In this document: positions 8,801 to 19,182 of the stretch, in pieces | Layout of the letters: every line of letters begins with the position of its first letter | Numbering within the stretch: the first letter of the stretch is position 1 | NCBI RefSeq assembly: GCF_004214935.1 | Contig: NZ_SFCC01000004.1 | Coordinates: 248,001-312,000 of the forward strand | DNA length: 64,000 bases | Direction of reading: 5' to 3' | Source: Amycolatopsis suaedae | GTDB taxonomy: Bacteria; Actinomycetota; Actinomycetes; Mycobacteriales; Pseudonocardiaceae | The notes under the pieces: generated by a model | What the model was told of the DNA's origin: nothing | The model's database searches: none | Seen by the model: the letters and a program-made list of their open reading frames with translations, nothing else | Position numbers and translations under genes: made by a program

Positions 8801-8877
8801 GACGCAAAGGTAAGGGCGGCCTCATTACGCAAGCAATCTCTGTTTCTTGCGCATGTTCATGCTAAACATTGCGTGTG
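8798..8877. promoter_or_regulatory. Candidate Lrp-type operator array between ddaH and its regulator
   Basis: Four copies of a TTGCG-centred half site lie between the divergent start codons. Two are on the minus strand (8798-8809 and 8823-8833, reading CATGACGCAAAG and CATTACGCAAG). Two are on the plus strand (8846-8855 CTTGCGCATG and 8867-8877 CATTGCGTGTG). Core spacings are 25, 19 and 22 bp, about two helical turns each. The outer sites overlap the two start regions, which fits a wrapped Lrp-family octamer that represses both genes. Confidence 0.45.
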
Positions 8878-9321
8878 AACACCATCGACCAACGGATCGT
8901 TTCGTGTTTGGTGGCCAACGCGCGATCCAGCTATGCGGAGATCGGCAAGGTCGTCGGCCTGTCCGCCCCCGCGGTGAAGCGCCGCGTGGACCGGCTGCTG
9001 GAAACGGGCGTGCTCAAGGGCTTCACCGCGGTGGTCGACCCGGACGCGCTCGGCTGGGGTACCGAGGCGTTCGTCGAGGTGCACTGCCGGGGCAACATCG
9101 CGCCCGCCCGCATCCGCGCCCGCCTGGATCCGCTGCCCGAGGTGGTGGCGGCCTACACGGTCACCGGCGCGGCGGACGCGATCGTCCATCTGCGTGCCGC
9201 CGACATCCACCAGCTGGAAACCGCACTGGAGAGGGTGCGCGGGCTGGAGATGGTGGACCGCACGGTGTCCACGGTCGTGTTGTCCCGCCTGCTGGAACGG
9301 CCACCGAACCCGTCGGGCTGA
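8875..9321 (+). CDS. Lrp/AsnC-family transcriptional regulator
   Basis: A regulator of 148 residues. The N-terminal helix-turn-helix is clear (IDQRIVSCLVANARSSYAEIGKVVGLSAPAVKRRVDRL), followed by the GFTAVVDPDALGWG linker and an effector-binding RAM domain (EVVAAYTVTGAADAIVHLRA). I chose GTG at 8875; a TTG two codons earlier is the only other start. No good ribosome-binding site precedes it, so the message may be leaderless. Being divergent from ddaH, it probably senses an amino acid such as arginine or a product of the DdaH reaction; the ligand is inference. Confidence 0.88.
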   Translation: MNTIDQRIVSCLVANARSSYAEIGKVVGLSAPAVKRRVDRLLETGVLKGFTAVVDPDALGWGTEAFVEVHCRGNIAPARIRARLDPLPEVVAAYTVTGAADAIVHLRAADIHQLETALERVRGLEMVDRTVSTVVLSRLLERPPNPSG

Positions 9322-9405
9322 CTTCAAACTTGCGCGCCATGTGGGATTGATGGAAATCCCGCGCCCGCTTGGGCCACCCTGGGTGGATGGGCGACCTGAA
9401 CTTAA

Positions 9406-9424
9406 CTGTTACCATCGGTTACAG
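9406..9424. promoter_or_regulatory. Candidate operator upstream of korAB
   Basis: An inverted repeat, CTGTTACC-ATC-GGTTACAG, has 8-bp arms with one mismatch. It lies about 60 bp before the leader ORF of korAB in the 200-bp gap after the Lrp gene. The arrangement suits a dimeric regulator, but I cannot name one. Confidence 0.35.
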
Positions 9425-9483
9425 GTAAGTCGGATCACACCGCACGGTCCTCTGGAAAAACACCAAGTAATCTGGAGGTATTG

Positions 9484-9521
9484 ATGCTCGGTGAGAGCGC
9501 GAGAGAGGGTATTCCTGACCG

Positions 9522-9525
<4 letters not shown>
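9484..9525 (+). CDS. 13-codon leader ORF coupled to korA
   Basis: A short ORF encoding MLGESAREGIPDR. It has a better ribosome-binding site than korA itself (GGAGG at 9474-9478, 5 nt before the ATG). Its TGA overlaps the korA ATG as ATGA. korA lacks a well-placed Shine-Dalgarno sequence, so ribosomes finishing this ORF may start korA. The peptide sequence carries no obvious attenuation run such as repeated amino acids. Confidence 0.45.
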
Positions 9526-11428
<1,903 letters not shown>

Positions 11429-11432
<4 letters not shown>

Positions 11433-12493
11433 CCGCCACCGACCTCGGACTTCCCGCGCTCGGCGGACTGGCCGGAGTCCCGACCACCGACGAGCCGCAG
11501 AAGGCCAAGGACTACAAGTCCGACCAGGAAGTGCGCTGGTGCCCCGGCTGCGGGGACTACGTGGTGCTCAACGCCGTCCAGGCGTTCCTGCCGTCGCTGG
11601 GGCTGAAGCGCGAGAACATCGTCTTCGTCTCCGGAATCGGCTGCTCGTCCCGCTTCCCGTACTACCTCAACACCTACGGGATGCACTCGATCCACGGCCG
11701 CGCCCCCGCCATCGCCACCGGCCTGGCGACGGCCCGGCCGGACCTGAGCGTGTGGGTCGTGACCGGCGACGGCGACGCGTTGTCCATCGGCGGCAACCAC
11801 CTGATCCACGCGCTGCGCCGCAACGTCAACCTCAAGATCCTGCTGTTCAACAACCGGATCTACGGGCTGACCAAGGGCCAGTACTCCCCCACCAGCGACC
11901 AGGGCATGGTCACCAAGTCGACCCCGATGGGTTCGGTCGACACCCCGTTCAACCCGCTGTCGCTGGCGATCGGCGCCGAGGCCACGTTCGTCGGCAGGGC
12001 GCTGGACTCCGACCGCAAGGGGCTCACCGAGGTGCTGCGTGCCGCGGCCGAGCACCGCGGGTCGGCGCTGGTGGAGATCTACCAGAACTGCCCGATCTTC
12101 AACGACGGTGCGTTCGACGTGCTCAAGGACTCCGACGAGGCGGCACGGCGAATCATCCCGCTGACCGCGGGCGAGCCGATCCGGTTCGGCCCGGAGGGCG
12201 AGTTCGGTGTGGTCCGCAGCGGCTGGGGCGGCCTGGAGGTCGCCAAGGTCAGCGAGGTCGGCGACGACAACCTCGTCGTCCACGACCCGTCGATCGCGGA
12301 CACCAGCTACGCGTTCGCGCTGTCCCGGCTGGGCGACCAGCACCTGAACCACACGCCGACCGGCATCCTGCGGCAGGTGGCCCGGCCGACCTACGACGAC
12401 CAGGCCCGCGCGCAGGTCGAGCAGGCGGTGGAGAACCGCCCGCCCGACCTGGCGGGTCTGCTGCGCGGCAAGGACACCTGGACGGTCGTCTAG
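11429..12493 (+). CDS. korB: 2-oxoglutarate:ferredoxin oxidoreductase, beta subunit
   Basis: A thiamine-diphosphate-binding subunit of 354 residues. The [4Fe-4S] and cofactor region shows VRWCPGCGDYVVLNA and SGIGCSSRFPYY, and the TPP motif is GDGDALSIGGNHLIHALRRN followed by NNRIYGLTKGQYSPTS. The ATG at 11429 overlaps the korA stop (ATGA), so the two subunits are made in equal amounts. Its TAG overlaps, as the palindrome CTAG, the stop of the convergent sugar dehydrogenase gene, leaving no space for an intergenic terminator. Confidence 0.93.
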
Positions 12494-13500
12494 CCCGAGG
12501 TGGCGAGCACCCGGTCGTCGTTCGGGCCGGGTTCCCCGGCGCCGTTGCCGTCGCGGTTCGACGTGGTCAGCCACAGCTTGCCGTCCGGCGTGGCCACGGC
12601 GTCGCGGAGCCGTCCGTTGCCGGTGAACGCCGACGCGGGCTTGCCGAGGGTGCCGTCGGACTTGACCGGCACCTTCCACACCCGCTCGCCCCGCAGCGCG
12701 GTGACGTAGAGACTGTTCCTGTAGAAGGCCATTCCGCTCGGGGACGCCTTGTCGACGGTCCAGGTCACCAGCGGGTCGGTGAACTTCGCGTTGCCGCACC
12801 TGCCCTCGCAGACCGGCCAGCCGTAGTTGCGGCCCGGCAGGATGCGGTTGACCTCGTCGAACTCCTGCTGGCCGAGTTCGGAGGCGTACATCCGGCCCTT
12901 GGCGTCCCAGGTGAAGCCCTGGACGTTGCGGTGGCCGAGCGAGTACACCGGCGAGCCCGGGACCGGGTTGCCCGGCGCGGGTTTGCCCTCGGTGGTCACG
13001 CGCAGGATCTTGCCTGCCAGCGAGGCCGGGTTCTGCGCGTCGTCGCCGTTGGTGACGTCGCCGGTGCCGAGGTAGAGGTGGCCGTCCGGGCCGAACGCGA
13101 TCCGGCCGCCGATCTGGTAACCACCCGCGGGAATGCCGGTGACCACGGGTTCCGGTGCCCCGCCGATGCGCAGGCGCGCGACGCGGTTGTCGTGCTCCGT
13201 CGTGTAGTAGACAAAGACGTACCTGTCGGCGGTGTAGCGCGGGGACACGGCGATGCCGAGCAGCCCGCCTTCCCCGCCGGCCTGCACGCCGGGGATCTTC
13301 GCCACCTCACGGACGGTCCTGCCCTTCACCGAGAGGACGCGACCGGTGTTGCGTTCGGTGACCAGTGCGGTCCGGTCCGGCAGGAACGCGACGGCCCACG
13401 GGACGTCGATCTTACTGGCGACGGTGCTGACCGTGGTGGCGTCCGCCGGTGCGGGGACCAACGCGAATGTCGCGGCCAGCGCCAGGGAAAGCGACTTCAT
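12490..13500 (-). CDS. Secreted PQQ-type glucose/sorbosone dehydrogenase family protein
   Basis: A 336-residue secreted six-bladed beta-propeller. The N-terminus MKSLSLALAATFALVPAPADA is a signal peptide. The family pattern follows: VPWAVAFLPDRTALVTERN, GGEGGLLGIAVSP, YVYYTT-like strands, GRIAFGPDGHLYLGTGD, NPASLAGKILRV, YSLGHRNVQGF and ASELGQQEFDEVN, which hold PQQ and calcium in relatives. It probably oxidises sugars outside the membrane; substrate and cofactor are family inference. A LacI-like operator candidate lies about 65 bp upstream. Confidence 0.85.
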   Translation of the reverse strand: MKSLSLALAATFALVPAPADATTVSTVASKIDVPWAVAFLPDRTALVTERNTGRVLSVKGRTVREVAKIPGVQAGGEGGLLGIAVSPRYTADRYVFVYYTTEHDNRVARLRIGGAPEPVVTGIPAGGYQIGGRIAFGPDGHLYLGTGDVTNGDDAQNPASLAGKILRVTTEGKPAPGNPVPGSPVYSLGHRNVQGFTWDAKGRMYASELGQQEFDEVNRILPGRNYGWPVCEGRCGNAKFTDPLVTWTVDKASPSGMAFYRNSLYVTALRGERVWKVPVKSDGTLGKPASAFTGNGRLRDAVATPDGKLWLTTSNRDGNGAGEPGPNDDRVLATSG

Positions 13501-13562
13501 CTGCCCTCGATTCGTCGACTACGGAAGTCGGCAACGGGGCGGCGGTCCGAGCCGCGCTCAGT

Positions 13563-13574
13563 GTAAGCGCTTTC
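13563..13574. promoter_or_regulatory. Candidate LacI-family operator
   Basis: The sequence GTAAGCGCTTTC contains the AAGCGCTT core typical of LacI/CcpA-like operators and lies about 65 bp upstream of the sugar dehydrogenase start. It is a single short site, so chance is possible. Confidence 0.3.
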
Positions 13575-13585
13575 TGGCTGTGGTA

Positions 13586-14599
13586 CTAGGTCAACGGGCG
13601 GAACCCGACACGCTCGGCGTCGGCGGCCGTGCGGAACCACACCTCGGCGACCATCCGCGGGAACTGCGGGGATTCCTCGGTGCAGTACCGGAGTGCGGTG
13701 ACGCTGGCCTTGACGCCGAAGTCGTCGGCGGGCCTGCCACCGCCGGGCAGCGGCATGGCCGAACCGGGACCGAACGGCCCCGGCGGAACCGAGCTGGTGT
13801 CGTCGTCGAAACTGCGGGCGGGGGGCGGTGGCGGCGCTTCCGCCGAGTTCGGCTGGACGGCCGGCTCGAACAGGGAACCGCTGTGGCCGTTGGACGGCTC
13901 CCGCCGCTCGACGGTGCGCATCGACGGTTCGATGGGCTGTGGCGGGTCGAACCCGCCCGCGATGGAGAACTCGCCTGCCTGCCGCTTCGGCAGGATCTGG
14001 GTGGCCTCGGCGGCCGACTCGGGTTCCGGCTCCGGCGGGGTGTCGTCCTCGCGGTACGGCTGCGGCTCCTCGACCTCCGTCGCAGGCGTGAACAGGCTCG
14101 TCGTGGCGGCTGGCTCCGGCTCGCTGGGCTCGGCGGGCAGGTAGGTCGTGTCGCGTTCGGGCTCGGGTTCCGGTTCGGGCTCGGGGTCCGGCTGGCTCAG
14201 CGTCAGGTCCGAGTAGTACGGCTGCGGTTCGGGTTCGGGCTCGTACCGGTGGAAGCCGGTCGGCGACGGCTCGGGTTCGGGCTCGACGCGTGGCGGCTCG
14301 GGCTCGGGCTCGCGGTGGTGGAAGCCGGTCGGCTCCGGCTCCGGCGCGGGCGGTTCGGCCGGGATCGGGTCGACGGGTGCGAAGGTGCGGGTCGGCGGCG
14401 CCGGGGGCGGCGCGAAGTCCCGCGTCGGCTCATGCCGCGGCGGGCTCGCCGGCCGCTGCTGGGCCGCGACCGCGGCGAGCTGGCGTTCGAGCTGCTTGAC
14501 CCGCGACTGGGCCGGGCGCACCAAGAGCACCCAGGTCAGCAGCGCGCCGATGACGAACGCGGCGACGCTCCACAACCACACCTGACCGAAAACGGACAC
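13586..14599 (-). CDS. Membrane protein with acidic Pro-Glu repeats and a C-terminal sunset-type domain
   Basis: A 337-residue protein of unknown function. One N-terminal helix (VWLWSVAAFVIGALLTWVLLV, about 7-27) anchors it, followed by a short coiled-coil (SRVKQLERQLAAVAAQQ). Residues about 60-190 are a low-complexity tract of repeating P-E-P-E units. The final 45 residues end in EVWFRTAADAERVGFRPLT, matching the small actinobacterial sunset domain found at C-termini of cell-surface and nuclease proteins. A strong ribosome-binding site (GGAGGGAA) precedes the GTG start. It lies between the sugar dehydrogenase and the prenyl synthase; no functional link is evident. Confidence 0.75.
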   Translation of the reverse strand: MSVFGQVWLWSVAAFVIGALLTWVLLVRPAQSRVKQLERQLAAVAAQQRPASPPRHEPTRDFAPPPAPPTRTFAPVDPIPAEPPAPEPEPTGFHHREPEPEPPRVEPEPEPSPTGFHRYEPEPEPQPYYSDLTLSQPDPEPEPEPEPERDTTYLPAEPSEPEPAATTSLFTPATEVEEPQPYREDDTPPEPEPESAAEATQILPKRQAGEFSIAGGFDPPQPIEPSMRTVERREPSNGHSGSLFEPAVQPNSAEAPPPPPARSFDDDTSSVPPGPFGPGSAMPLPGGGRPADDFGVKASVTALRYCTEESPQFPRMVAEVWFRTAADAERVGFRPLT

Positions 14600-14648
14600 T
14601 GCCGCTTCCCTCCTTCGGACCCTGCGCAGACAGGCCCATCATCGCAGG

Positions 14649-15650
14649 TCAGCGGGTGCGCGCCACCAGGTAGTCGGCAACCGACTCGCAGGCGTCCCGA
14701 GCCGGCGTCGCCGGGAGCGCGGCCAGCTCCTCGCGGGCGCGGCGGGCGTAGTCGGCGAGGGTGGCCTGGGCCTGCCGCAGCCCTGCCGACGCCCGCAGCA
14801 GGTCCAGACCTTCCCTGACCAGCGCGTCGTCGGTGAGCGGCGGCCCGGACAGCAGCTCGATCAGCCGCGGGTCGGTGCCCTCGTCGGCGAGCGCGTACAG
14901 CATCGGCAGCGTGCGCACGCCCTCGCGGAGGTCGGTGCCCTGCGACTTGCCGAGCTCGTCGGAGGCGGACGCGATGTCGATGATGTCGTCGGAGATCTGG
15001 AACGCCGTGCCGATGATGTCGCCGAACCGGCGCAGTGCCTCGACGTACTCGGCCGGCGCGCCGGACAGCATCCCCCCGAAGCGGCCCGCGGTGGCGATCA
15101 GCGAGCCGGTCTTCTGGGCGATGACGCTAAGGTAGTGCTCGACCGGGTCCTCGCCGTCGACCGGGCCGACGGTCTCCCGCATCTGGCCGGTGACCAGCTC
15201 GCTGAACGTCTCCGCGATGATGCGCGCGGCGTCGGTGCCGAGGTCGGCGACCAGCCGCGAGGAGTGGGCGAACAGGAAGTCGCCGGTGAGGATGGCGATG
15301 GTGTTGTCCCACCGGGCGTTGGCGCTCTCCGCCCCCCGCCGCATGGTGGCCTCATCCATGACGTCGTCGTGGTAGAGCGTCGCCAGGTGCACCAGCTCGA
15401 CCGCGGCGGCAGCCGTGATCACCGGCTCGCTGTTGCCCTTCCCGAACTGCGCGGCGAGCAGGGTGAACAGCGGACGAAAGCGTTTGCCCCCGGCTTCGAC
15501 CAGGTGAATCGCGGCGTCGTGGACGGCCTTGACGTCGCTGTGCACGGTCTGCCTGAGCAGGTCCTCGACGTCGCTCAGCCCGGTGGCGAGGTCGCCGAGC
15601 AGCTGCTCGTCGGCCACCTGCAGGCCGACGGCCGCGCGCAAGTCCTCCAT
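14649..15650 (-). CDS. Long-chain polyprenyl diphosphate synthase (menaquinone side chain)
   Basis: An all-trans prenyl transferase of about 333 residues that condenses isopentenyl diphosphate units; in this setting it probably makes the octa- or nonaprenyl tail used by MenA. Diagnostic motifs are GGKRFRPLFTLLAAQ, the first aspartate-rich motif YHDDVMDEATMRRG, TGDFLFAHS, and the second motif FQISDDIIDIASASDELGKSQGTDLREG. Start candidates are ATG 15650 (AAGG 5 nt upstream), GTG 15671 and GTG 15692; I chose the ATG. M. tuberculosis has a comparable gene (grcC1) beside menJ. Confidence 0.88.
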   Translation of the reverse strand: MEDLRAAVGLQVADEQLLGDLATGLSDVEDLLRQTVHSDVKAVHDAAIHLVEAGGKRFRPLFTLLAAQFGKGNSEPVITAAAAVELVHLATLYHDDVMDEATMRRGAESANARWDNTIAILTGDFLFAHSSRLVADLGTDAARIIAETFSELVTGQMRETVGPVDGEDPVEHYLSVIAQKTGSLIATAGRFGGMLSGAPAEYVEALRRFGDIIGTAFQISDDIIDIASASDELGKSQGTDLREGVRTLPMLYALADEGTDPRLIELLSGPPLTDDALVREGLDLLRASAGLRQAQATLADYARRAREELAALPATPARDACESVADYLVARTR

Positions 15651-15923
15651 CGCACCTTCACGCACTGCCACGTCGGTCCGCCCTCTCCGCACTCGGATGT
15701 CCCTCTGACCCCAAGCCTAATGGCTGCCATCCCGGCGCTGACCGGCCGCTGAGCTCCGGCGAAGGTGACGAAGGCGACACCGCGTCACGAGCTTGATCGA
15801 AGTAGCGCCGATCGGGTGCCGTGCATGACCCCGGTCACCCACCGGGAGCCTGTGCTAGCTTTCTGTCGTCGAATGCCCACGACGCGTGGTAGGCCGCGCG
15901 CGTGGCGACCCTGGGGAGGGGAC
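15651..15923. other. Gap before the type VII cluster, no gene seen
   Basis: About 270 bp between the divergent prenyl synthase and the type VII cluster. I see no convincing gene. Both promoters must lie here, but I could not identify clear -35 and -10 pairs. Confidence 0.5.
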
Positions 15924-16001
15924 ATGACATTCGAAGGCTCACGCCTGCCCGAACTGTTGCCGGCTGCCGGCTTACGGCAGGGGGTGCGGCATGGCCGATG
16001 A
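15924..16001 (+). CDS. 25-codon leader ORF overlapping the first type VII gene
   Basis: A short ORF encoding a 25-residue peptide that begins MTFEGSRLPELLP. An excellent ribosome-binding site (GGGGAGGGG) sits just before the ATG, and the TGA lies inside the next gene, 8 bp past its ATG at 15991. Codon 17 is TTA, the rare leucine codon read by the bldA tRNA in related actinobacteria. Such a leader could couple translation of the cluster to supply of that tRNA. The peptide itself may have no function. Confidence 0.4.
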   Translation: MTFEGSRLPELLPAAGLRQGVRHGR

Positions 16002-16467
16002 GATCCGTGGCGAGGCCAGGCCGGCCGGGCCGCCTGCCTACGTTCCAGGCGCGGACACCGAGGTGAAGACCGGGCCGAACTGGATCGACCAGACGTGGAC
16101 CGGCTTCGTCGAGGGCGGTATGCAGGCGCAGGCCGCGGCCGCCCAGGCCGCCGGTGGCGGCTTCTCCTACACCCCCGAGCAGCTGAACACCATCGCTAAG
16201 AAGTGGGCGGCGTTGGAGGCTGAGTATCAACGCGACCTCCAGCTTGCCGAGCAACTGATCAAGGCTGAAGGCCCCGGCAAGGAGTACGCCAGCGACGGCA
16301 ACGCGGTACTCATCCGCAATTCCGGCGAAGCCCTCATCGCCGCCAACAGGGACAGAATGGCCTATTGCAGGGCGCAAGCCGAGAAGTTCTGGACTGCCGC
16401 AGGCAAGTACGCCGAGCGCGAAGAGCAGGCCACTACCGACATCAACCAGCAGGGAGGTTCGGTCTGA
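15991..16467 (+). CDS. ESX/type VII secretion-associated helical protein
   Basis: A protein of 158 residues, mostly alpha-helical and without a signal peptide or membrane segment. The C-terminal half (about 65-150) looks like the helical hairpin of WXG100/PE-type substrates: LNTIAKKWAALEAEYQRDLQLAEQL and AQAEKFWTAAGKYAEREEQATTDI. It starts the cluster and overlaps the lipoprotein gene by 1 bp (TGATG). Its genomic partners (EspG, EspC-like and WXG proteins) suggest a type VII substrate or partner; the precise role is unknown. Confidence 0.6.
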   Translation: MADEIRGEARPAGPPAYVPGADTEVKTGPNWIDQTWTGFVEGGMQAQAAAAQAAGGGFSYTPEQLNTIAKKWAALEAEYQRDLQLAEQLIKAEGPGKEYASDGNAVLIRNSGEALIAANRDRMAYCRAQAEKFWTAAGKYAEREEQATTDINQQGGSV

Positions 16468-17099
16468 TGCGCCTCGCTGCGCTCGGAAGCGCACTCGTGC
16501 TCGCCTTTGTGGTCGCCGCCTGTTCGGGCAACGGCACGGCCAACGGTCGGGCGACCACGCCGCAGCCCGTCCCCGTTCCCTCCGAGCCATCGCCTGGTTC
16601 CTCAGAAGGCGGCGACCAGGTGCCCGGACACGGCGCACCCAGCGTCGCGAGTCCGCTGGACACGAGTCGATTCGAGGCCGCCCCCTGCTCTGTTCTGACC
16701 AAACCACAGGTGTCCGAGTTGCTCGGCTCACCTGATACGCCGTCGAAGCCCGACAACGTGGTGGGCCCAGGCTGCGCCTGGGACGGCCCCGGATCAGCAC
16801 AAGTAGGGATCACCTTTCCCAAGGTCAACAATCTCGGACTGACAGCCATCTACCGCGACAGGAACCGTGGCTTCTTCAAGGAGCTGCCACCCGTGGACGG
16901 CTATCCCCTGGTGGCGTACAGCGCCGAGGGCAACCCCGCGGATTCGGGTAGGTGCCAGGCAGCCCTCGGCGTCAGCGACCGCACGATCGTCGATATCGGC
17001 GTCTTCCAATCGGAGAAGAACCTCGGCAAGAAGGACCCCTGCGAATCCGTCCAGGACGTGGCCGCGATGGTGGTCGCCAACCTCAAGGGAGTTCGCTGA
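16467..17099 (+). CDS. DUF3558-type lipoprotein
   Basis: A lipoprotein of 210 residues. The signal peptide ends in a lipobox (LAFVVAACSG), so the mature N-terminal cysteine at about residue 19 should be lipidated. A Pro/Ser-rich linker follows (about 25-70), then a folded domain with four conserved-looking cysteines (APCSVL, GPGCAWD, GRCQAAL, DPCESVQD). This is the usual DUF3558 layout found beside type VII genes in Pseudonocardiales. AGGGAGG precedes the ATG, which overlaps the previous stop. The molecular role is unknown. Confidence 0.75.
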   Translation: MRLAALGSALVLAFVVAACSGNGTANGRATTPQPVPVPSEPSPGSSEGGDQVPGHGAPSVASPLDTSRFEAAPCSVLTKPQVSELLGSPDTPSKPDNVVGPGCAWDGPGSAQVGITFPKVNNLGLTAIYRDRNRGFFKELPPVDGYPLVAYSAEGNPADSGRCQAALGVSDRTIVDIGVFQSEKNLGKKDPCESVQDVAAMVVANLKGVR

Positions 17100-18343
17100 T
17101 GTGCGCGAACGGTCCTCTCACCGCGTCCCAGATCTACGAGCAGGTCACTGGTGGTCCTGGGCCCGCGAAGCTGATCGACGCGCAGACAGCATGCGCACAG
17201 CTGCAGATGCGGCTGCACGACCGATCGAAGCAAGTTCAGGATCTCGGCGGCACGATCGCAGAAGGCTGGCAAGGCAACGCGGGTGCTGCCGCGGCAGGCG
17301 CCGCCACGCCGCTGGCTACCGCGGCTCAGCACGATGCGGACCTGTTAGTCACCGCGGACCGTGCGATCGCTGACCAAACCAACGCATTCGAGGTCGTCAA
17401 GAGCAAGGTCGTACCGGTACCGCCGAACCCGCCGCCGATAACGTCCGAGGACGTCAAAGCCGGCCTGCTGATACCCGACATGAGCGGCTACTTCCAGAAG
17501 CTCGGCCAGTGGAACGCGCAGAGCCAGGCCAACGTCGACGCGTTCGCTGCCTACCACGGTGCCAGCACCAGCAACGGGCAGACGATGCCGACGGTATACG
17601 CGCCCCTGGTCGATCCGGGCGGTTCGATCAGCATGGCCGAGAAGCCGGGCGGCACGGACGGGTTCAAGGGTGGCAGCAGCGAGCCGCCACCTGGCGGGCC
17701 CGGAGGCGGGGTTCACTCGGGACCATCCGCACCGCCGCCGTCGGTTCCCGGCGGTAGTGGCCCGCAGCCGCACAGCGGACCGCCTCCCGCGAGTGGCCCG
17801 GTACCGAACGGGGTCAGCGACAACACCCGGGCGGCCTCGAACATCCCGGGCACGGACCAGCCGGGCAACCAGCAGCAGGTCCGGCCCACCCCGCCGGGCA
17901 CGCCGAACCTCCCCAACAACCCGAACTACCCCGGCATGGTCCCGGGGCCGCCGGGTTACCGCGGCCCCGGCGCGCCCGGCGGGCTGCGCCCCGGCGGGTT
18001 CGGCCCCGGCACCGGTGGCCCCGGTGGCCTCGCCAGCGGCCGCGTCGGCGGACCCGGCGCGGTACCTGGCGGCCCAGGCGTCGGCGGCCGGATGACCGGA
18101 GTCGGTGGGCCGGAAGGTGTCGCCGGCCGGCCGGGCGCCGCTGGCGCCGGCGGTGCCGGTGGCCGCTCGGGTGCCATGCCGATGGGCGGCGCGCCGATGG
18201 CCGGTCGTGGTGAGAAGGAAGAGGACAAGGAGCACCAGCGCGCTCCCTACGTCAAGGGCGAGGACCCCGACGAGTTGTTCGGCGGCGACATCGTCAAGCC
18301 GGTACCGCCGACGATCGGCGAGTCCAAGCCGCACAAGCCCTGA
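17099..18343 (+). CDS. PPE-like type VII substrate with Pro/Gly-rich tail
   Basis: A protein of 414 residues. Residues about 1-170 form a helical WXG/PPE-like region: LTASQIYEQVTGGPGPAKL, DRSKQVQDLGGTIAEGWQGNAG (a W-x-G turn), and a long helix through ADRAIADQTNAFEVVKSK. Residues about 190-380 are very rich in Pro and Gly (over 85% GC locally), and the protein ends in a charged EDPDELFGGDIVKP segment. This resembles mycobacterial PPE/Esp substrates. A TTA codon lies in frame at 17345-17347. It directly precedes an EspG-type chaperone, the expected PPE partner. Confidence 0.7.
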   Translation: MCANGPLTASQIYEQVTGGPGPAKLIDAQTACAQLQMRLHDRSKQVQDLGGTIAEGWQGNAGAAAAGAATPLATAAQHDADLLVTADRAIADQTNAFEVVKSKVVPVPPNPPPITSEDVKAGLLIPDMSGYFQKLGQWNAQSQANVDAFAAYHGASTSNGQTMPTVYAPLVDPGGSISMAEKPGGTDGFKGGSSEPPPGGPGGGVHSGPSAPPPSVPGGSGPQPHSGPPPASGPVPNGVSDNTRAASNIPGTDQPGNQQQVRPTPPGTPNLPNNPNYPGMVPGPPGYRGPGAPGGLRPGGFGPGTGGPGGLASGRVGGPGAVPGGPGVGGRMTGVGGPEGVAGRPGAAGAGGAGGRSGAMPMGGAPMAGRGEKEEDKEHQRAPYVKGEDPDELFGGDIVKPVPPTIGESKPHKP

Positions 18344-18360
18344 CGGCCCGGGAGGGGGAC

Positions 18361-19098
18361 GTGGTGCTCAGAAAGGCTGTCGAGCTGTCGTTACACTCCG
18401 TGCTCACGTCGATGCGGTGGGCAGGGTGCGGTGAACCGCACATCGTGTTCGCGAACGAGGCGGTGTACATCCCGCCCGAGGCTGCGCCGGAGTTCGACCG
18501 GAAGGTCAGGGAGGAACTCGGCGACCTCGGGTTGCTGCGAGGCGGCCGGCTGACCGACGAGTTCGCGGACACACTGCACCTCTTCGACAAGCCAGAGCAG
18601 GAGTTCTTCGCTTTCGTTCGCACCGGTGACGAGCAGTACTCGATCCTCGTGGCGGCCCGAAACCGGGCCGCCGCGGTGGCCCTGCACCAGGGCGACCGAG
18701 TGTGGCTCAAACCCGATCCGACGCCCAACCAGGCGGCGACGCTGGTCGAGCACCTACCGGAGTTCGACCCCGCCGGGTTCACGCCGTTCACGGTCGCACG
18801 GCAGGACCTGCGTGACGCGGAGAACGGTGGCTCGGACATCTACGACGAACCGGCACGCACCAGCCCCGAGGCCCGCGAACTGCTCGAGATCTTCAGCGTC
18901 CCGTACTACGGCGCCGGCTTCCTGCACGCGGCGCGCCGAGACCACCGGGGACGCCGCGAGCAGGCCAGCGAGACGGTGAAGTACCTGGACATCGACGCCG
19001 GCCGAGTGACGTTCGCCGAATCCGGCGGCGACCACATCGCCGTCCTGCCGGGCACACCGGTCAACCTCGCCAACAAGCTCGCGGCCCTAGCAGGCTGA
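18361..19098 (+). CDS. EspG-family type VII secretion chaperone
   Basis: A cytosolic protein of 245 residues matching the ESX secretion-associated EspG family, which binds PE/PPE heterodimers and keeps them soluble until export. Matching features are the N-terminal strand-helix ELSLHSVLTSMRWAGCGEPHIVF, the central EFFAFVRTGDEQYSILVAARNRAAAVAL and the C-terminal FGAGFLHAARRDHRGRR-like segment followed by YLDIDAGRVTF. It starts at GTG 18361 after GGGAGGGGG, 17 bp from the PPE-like gene, which is its likely cargo. Confidence 0.82.
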   Translation: MVLRKAVELSLHSVLTSMRWAGCGEPHIVFANEAVYIPPEAAPEFDRKVREELGDLGLLRGGRLTDEFADTLHLFDKPEQEFFAFVRTGDEQYSILVAARNRAAAVALHQGDRVWLKPDPTPNQAATLVEHLPEFDPAGFTPFTVARQDLRDAENGGSDIYDEPARTSPEARELLEIFSVPYYGAGFLHAARRDHRGRREQASETVKYLDIDAGRVTFAESGGDHIAVLPGTPVNLANKLAALAG

Positions 19099-19182
19099 CG
19101 TCCCCTTTTGCGGGAAACGACCATGGCACACCGGACCCGTGTGCCACACTCAGTTGCCAACCGACTACCGGGGGAGGTACTC

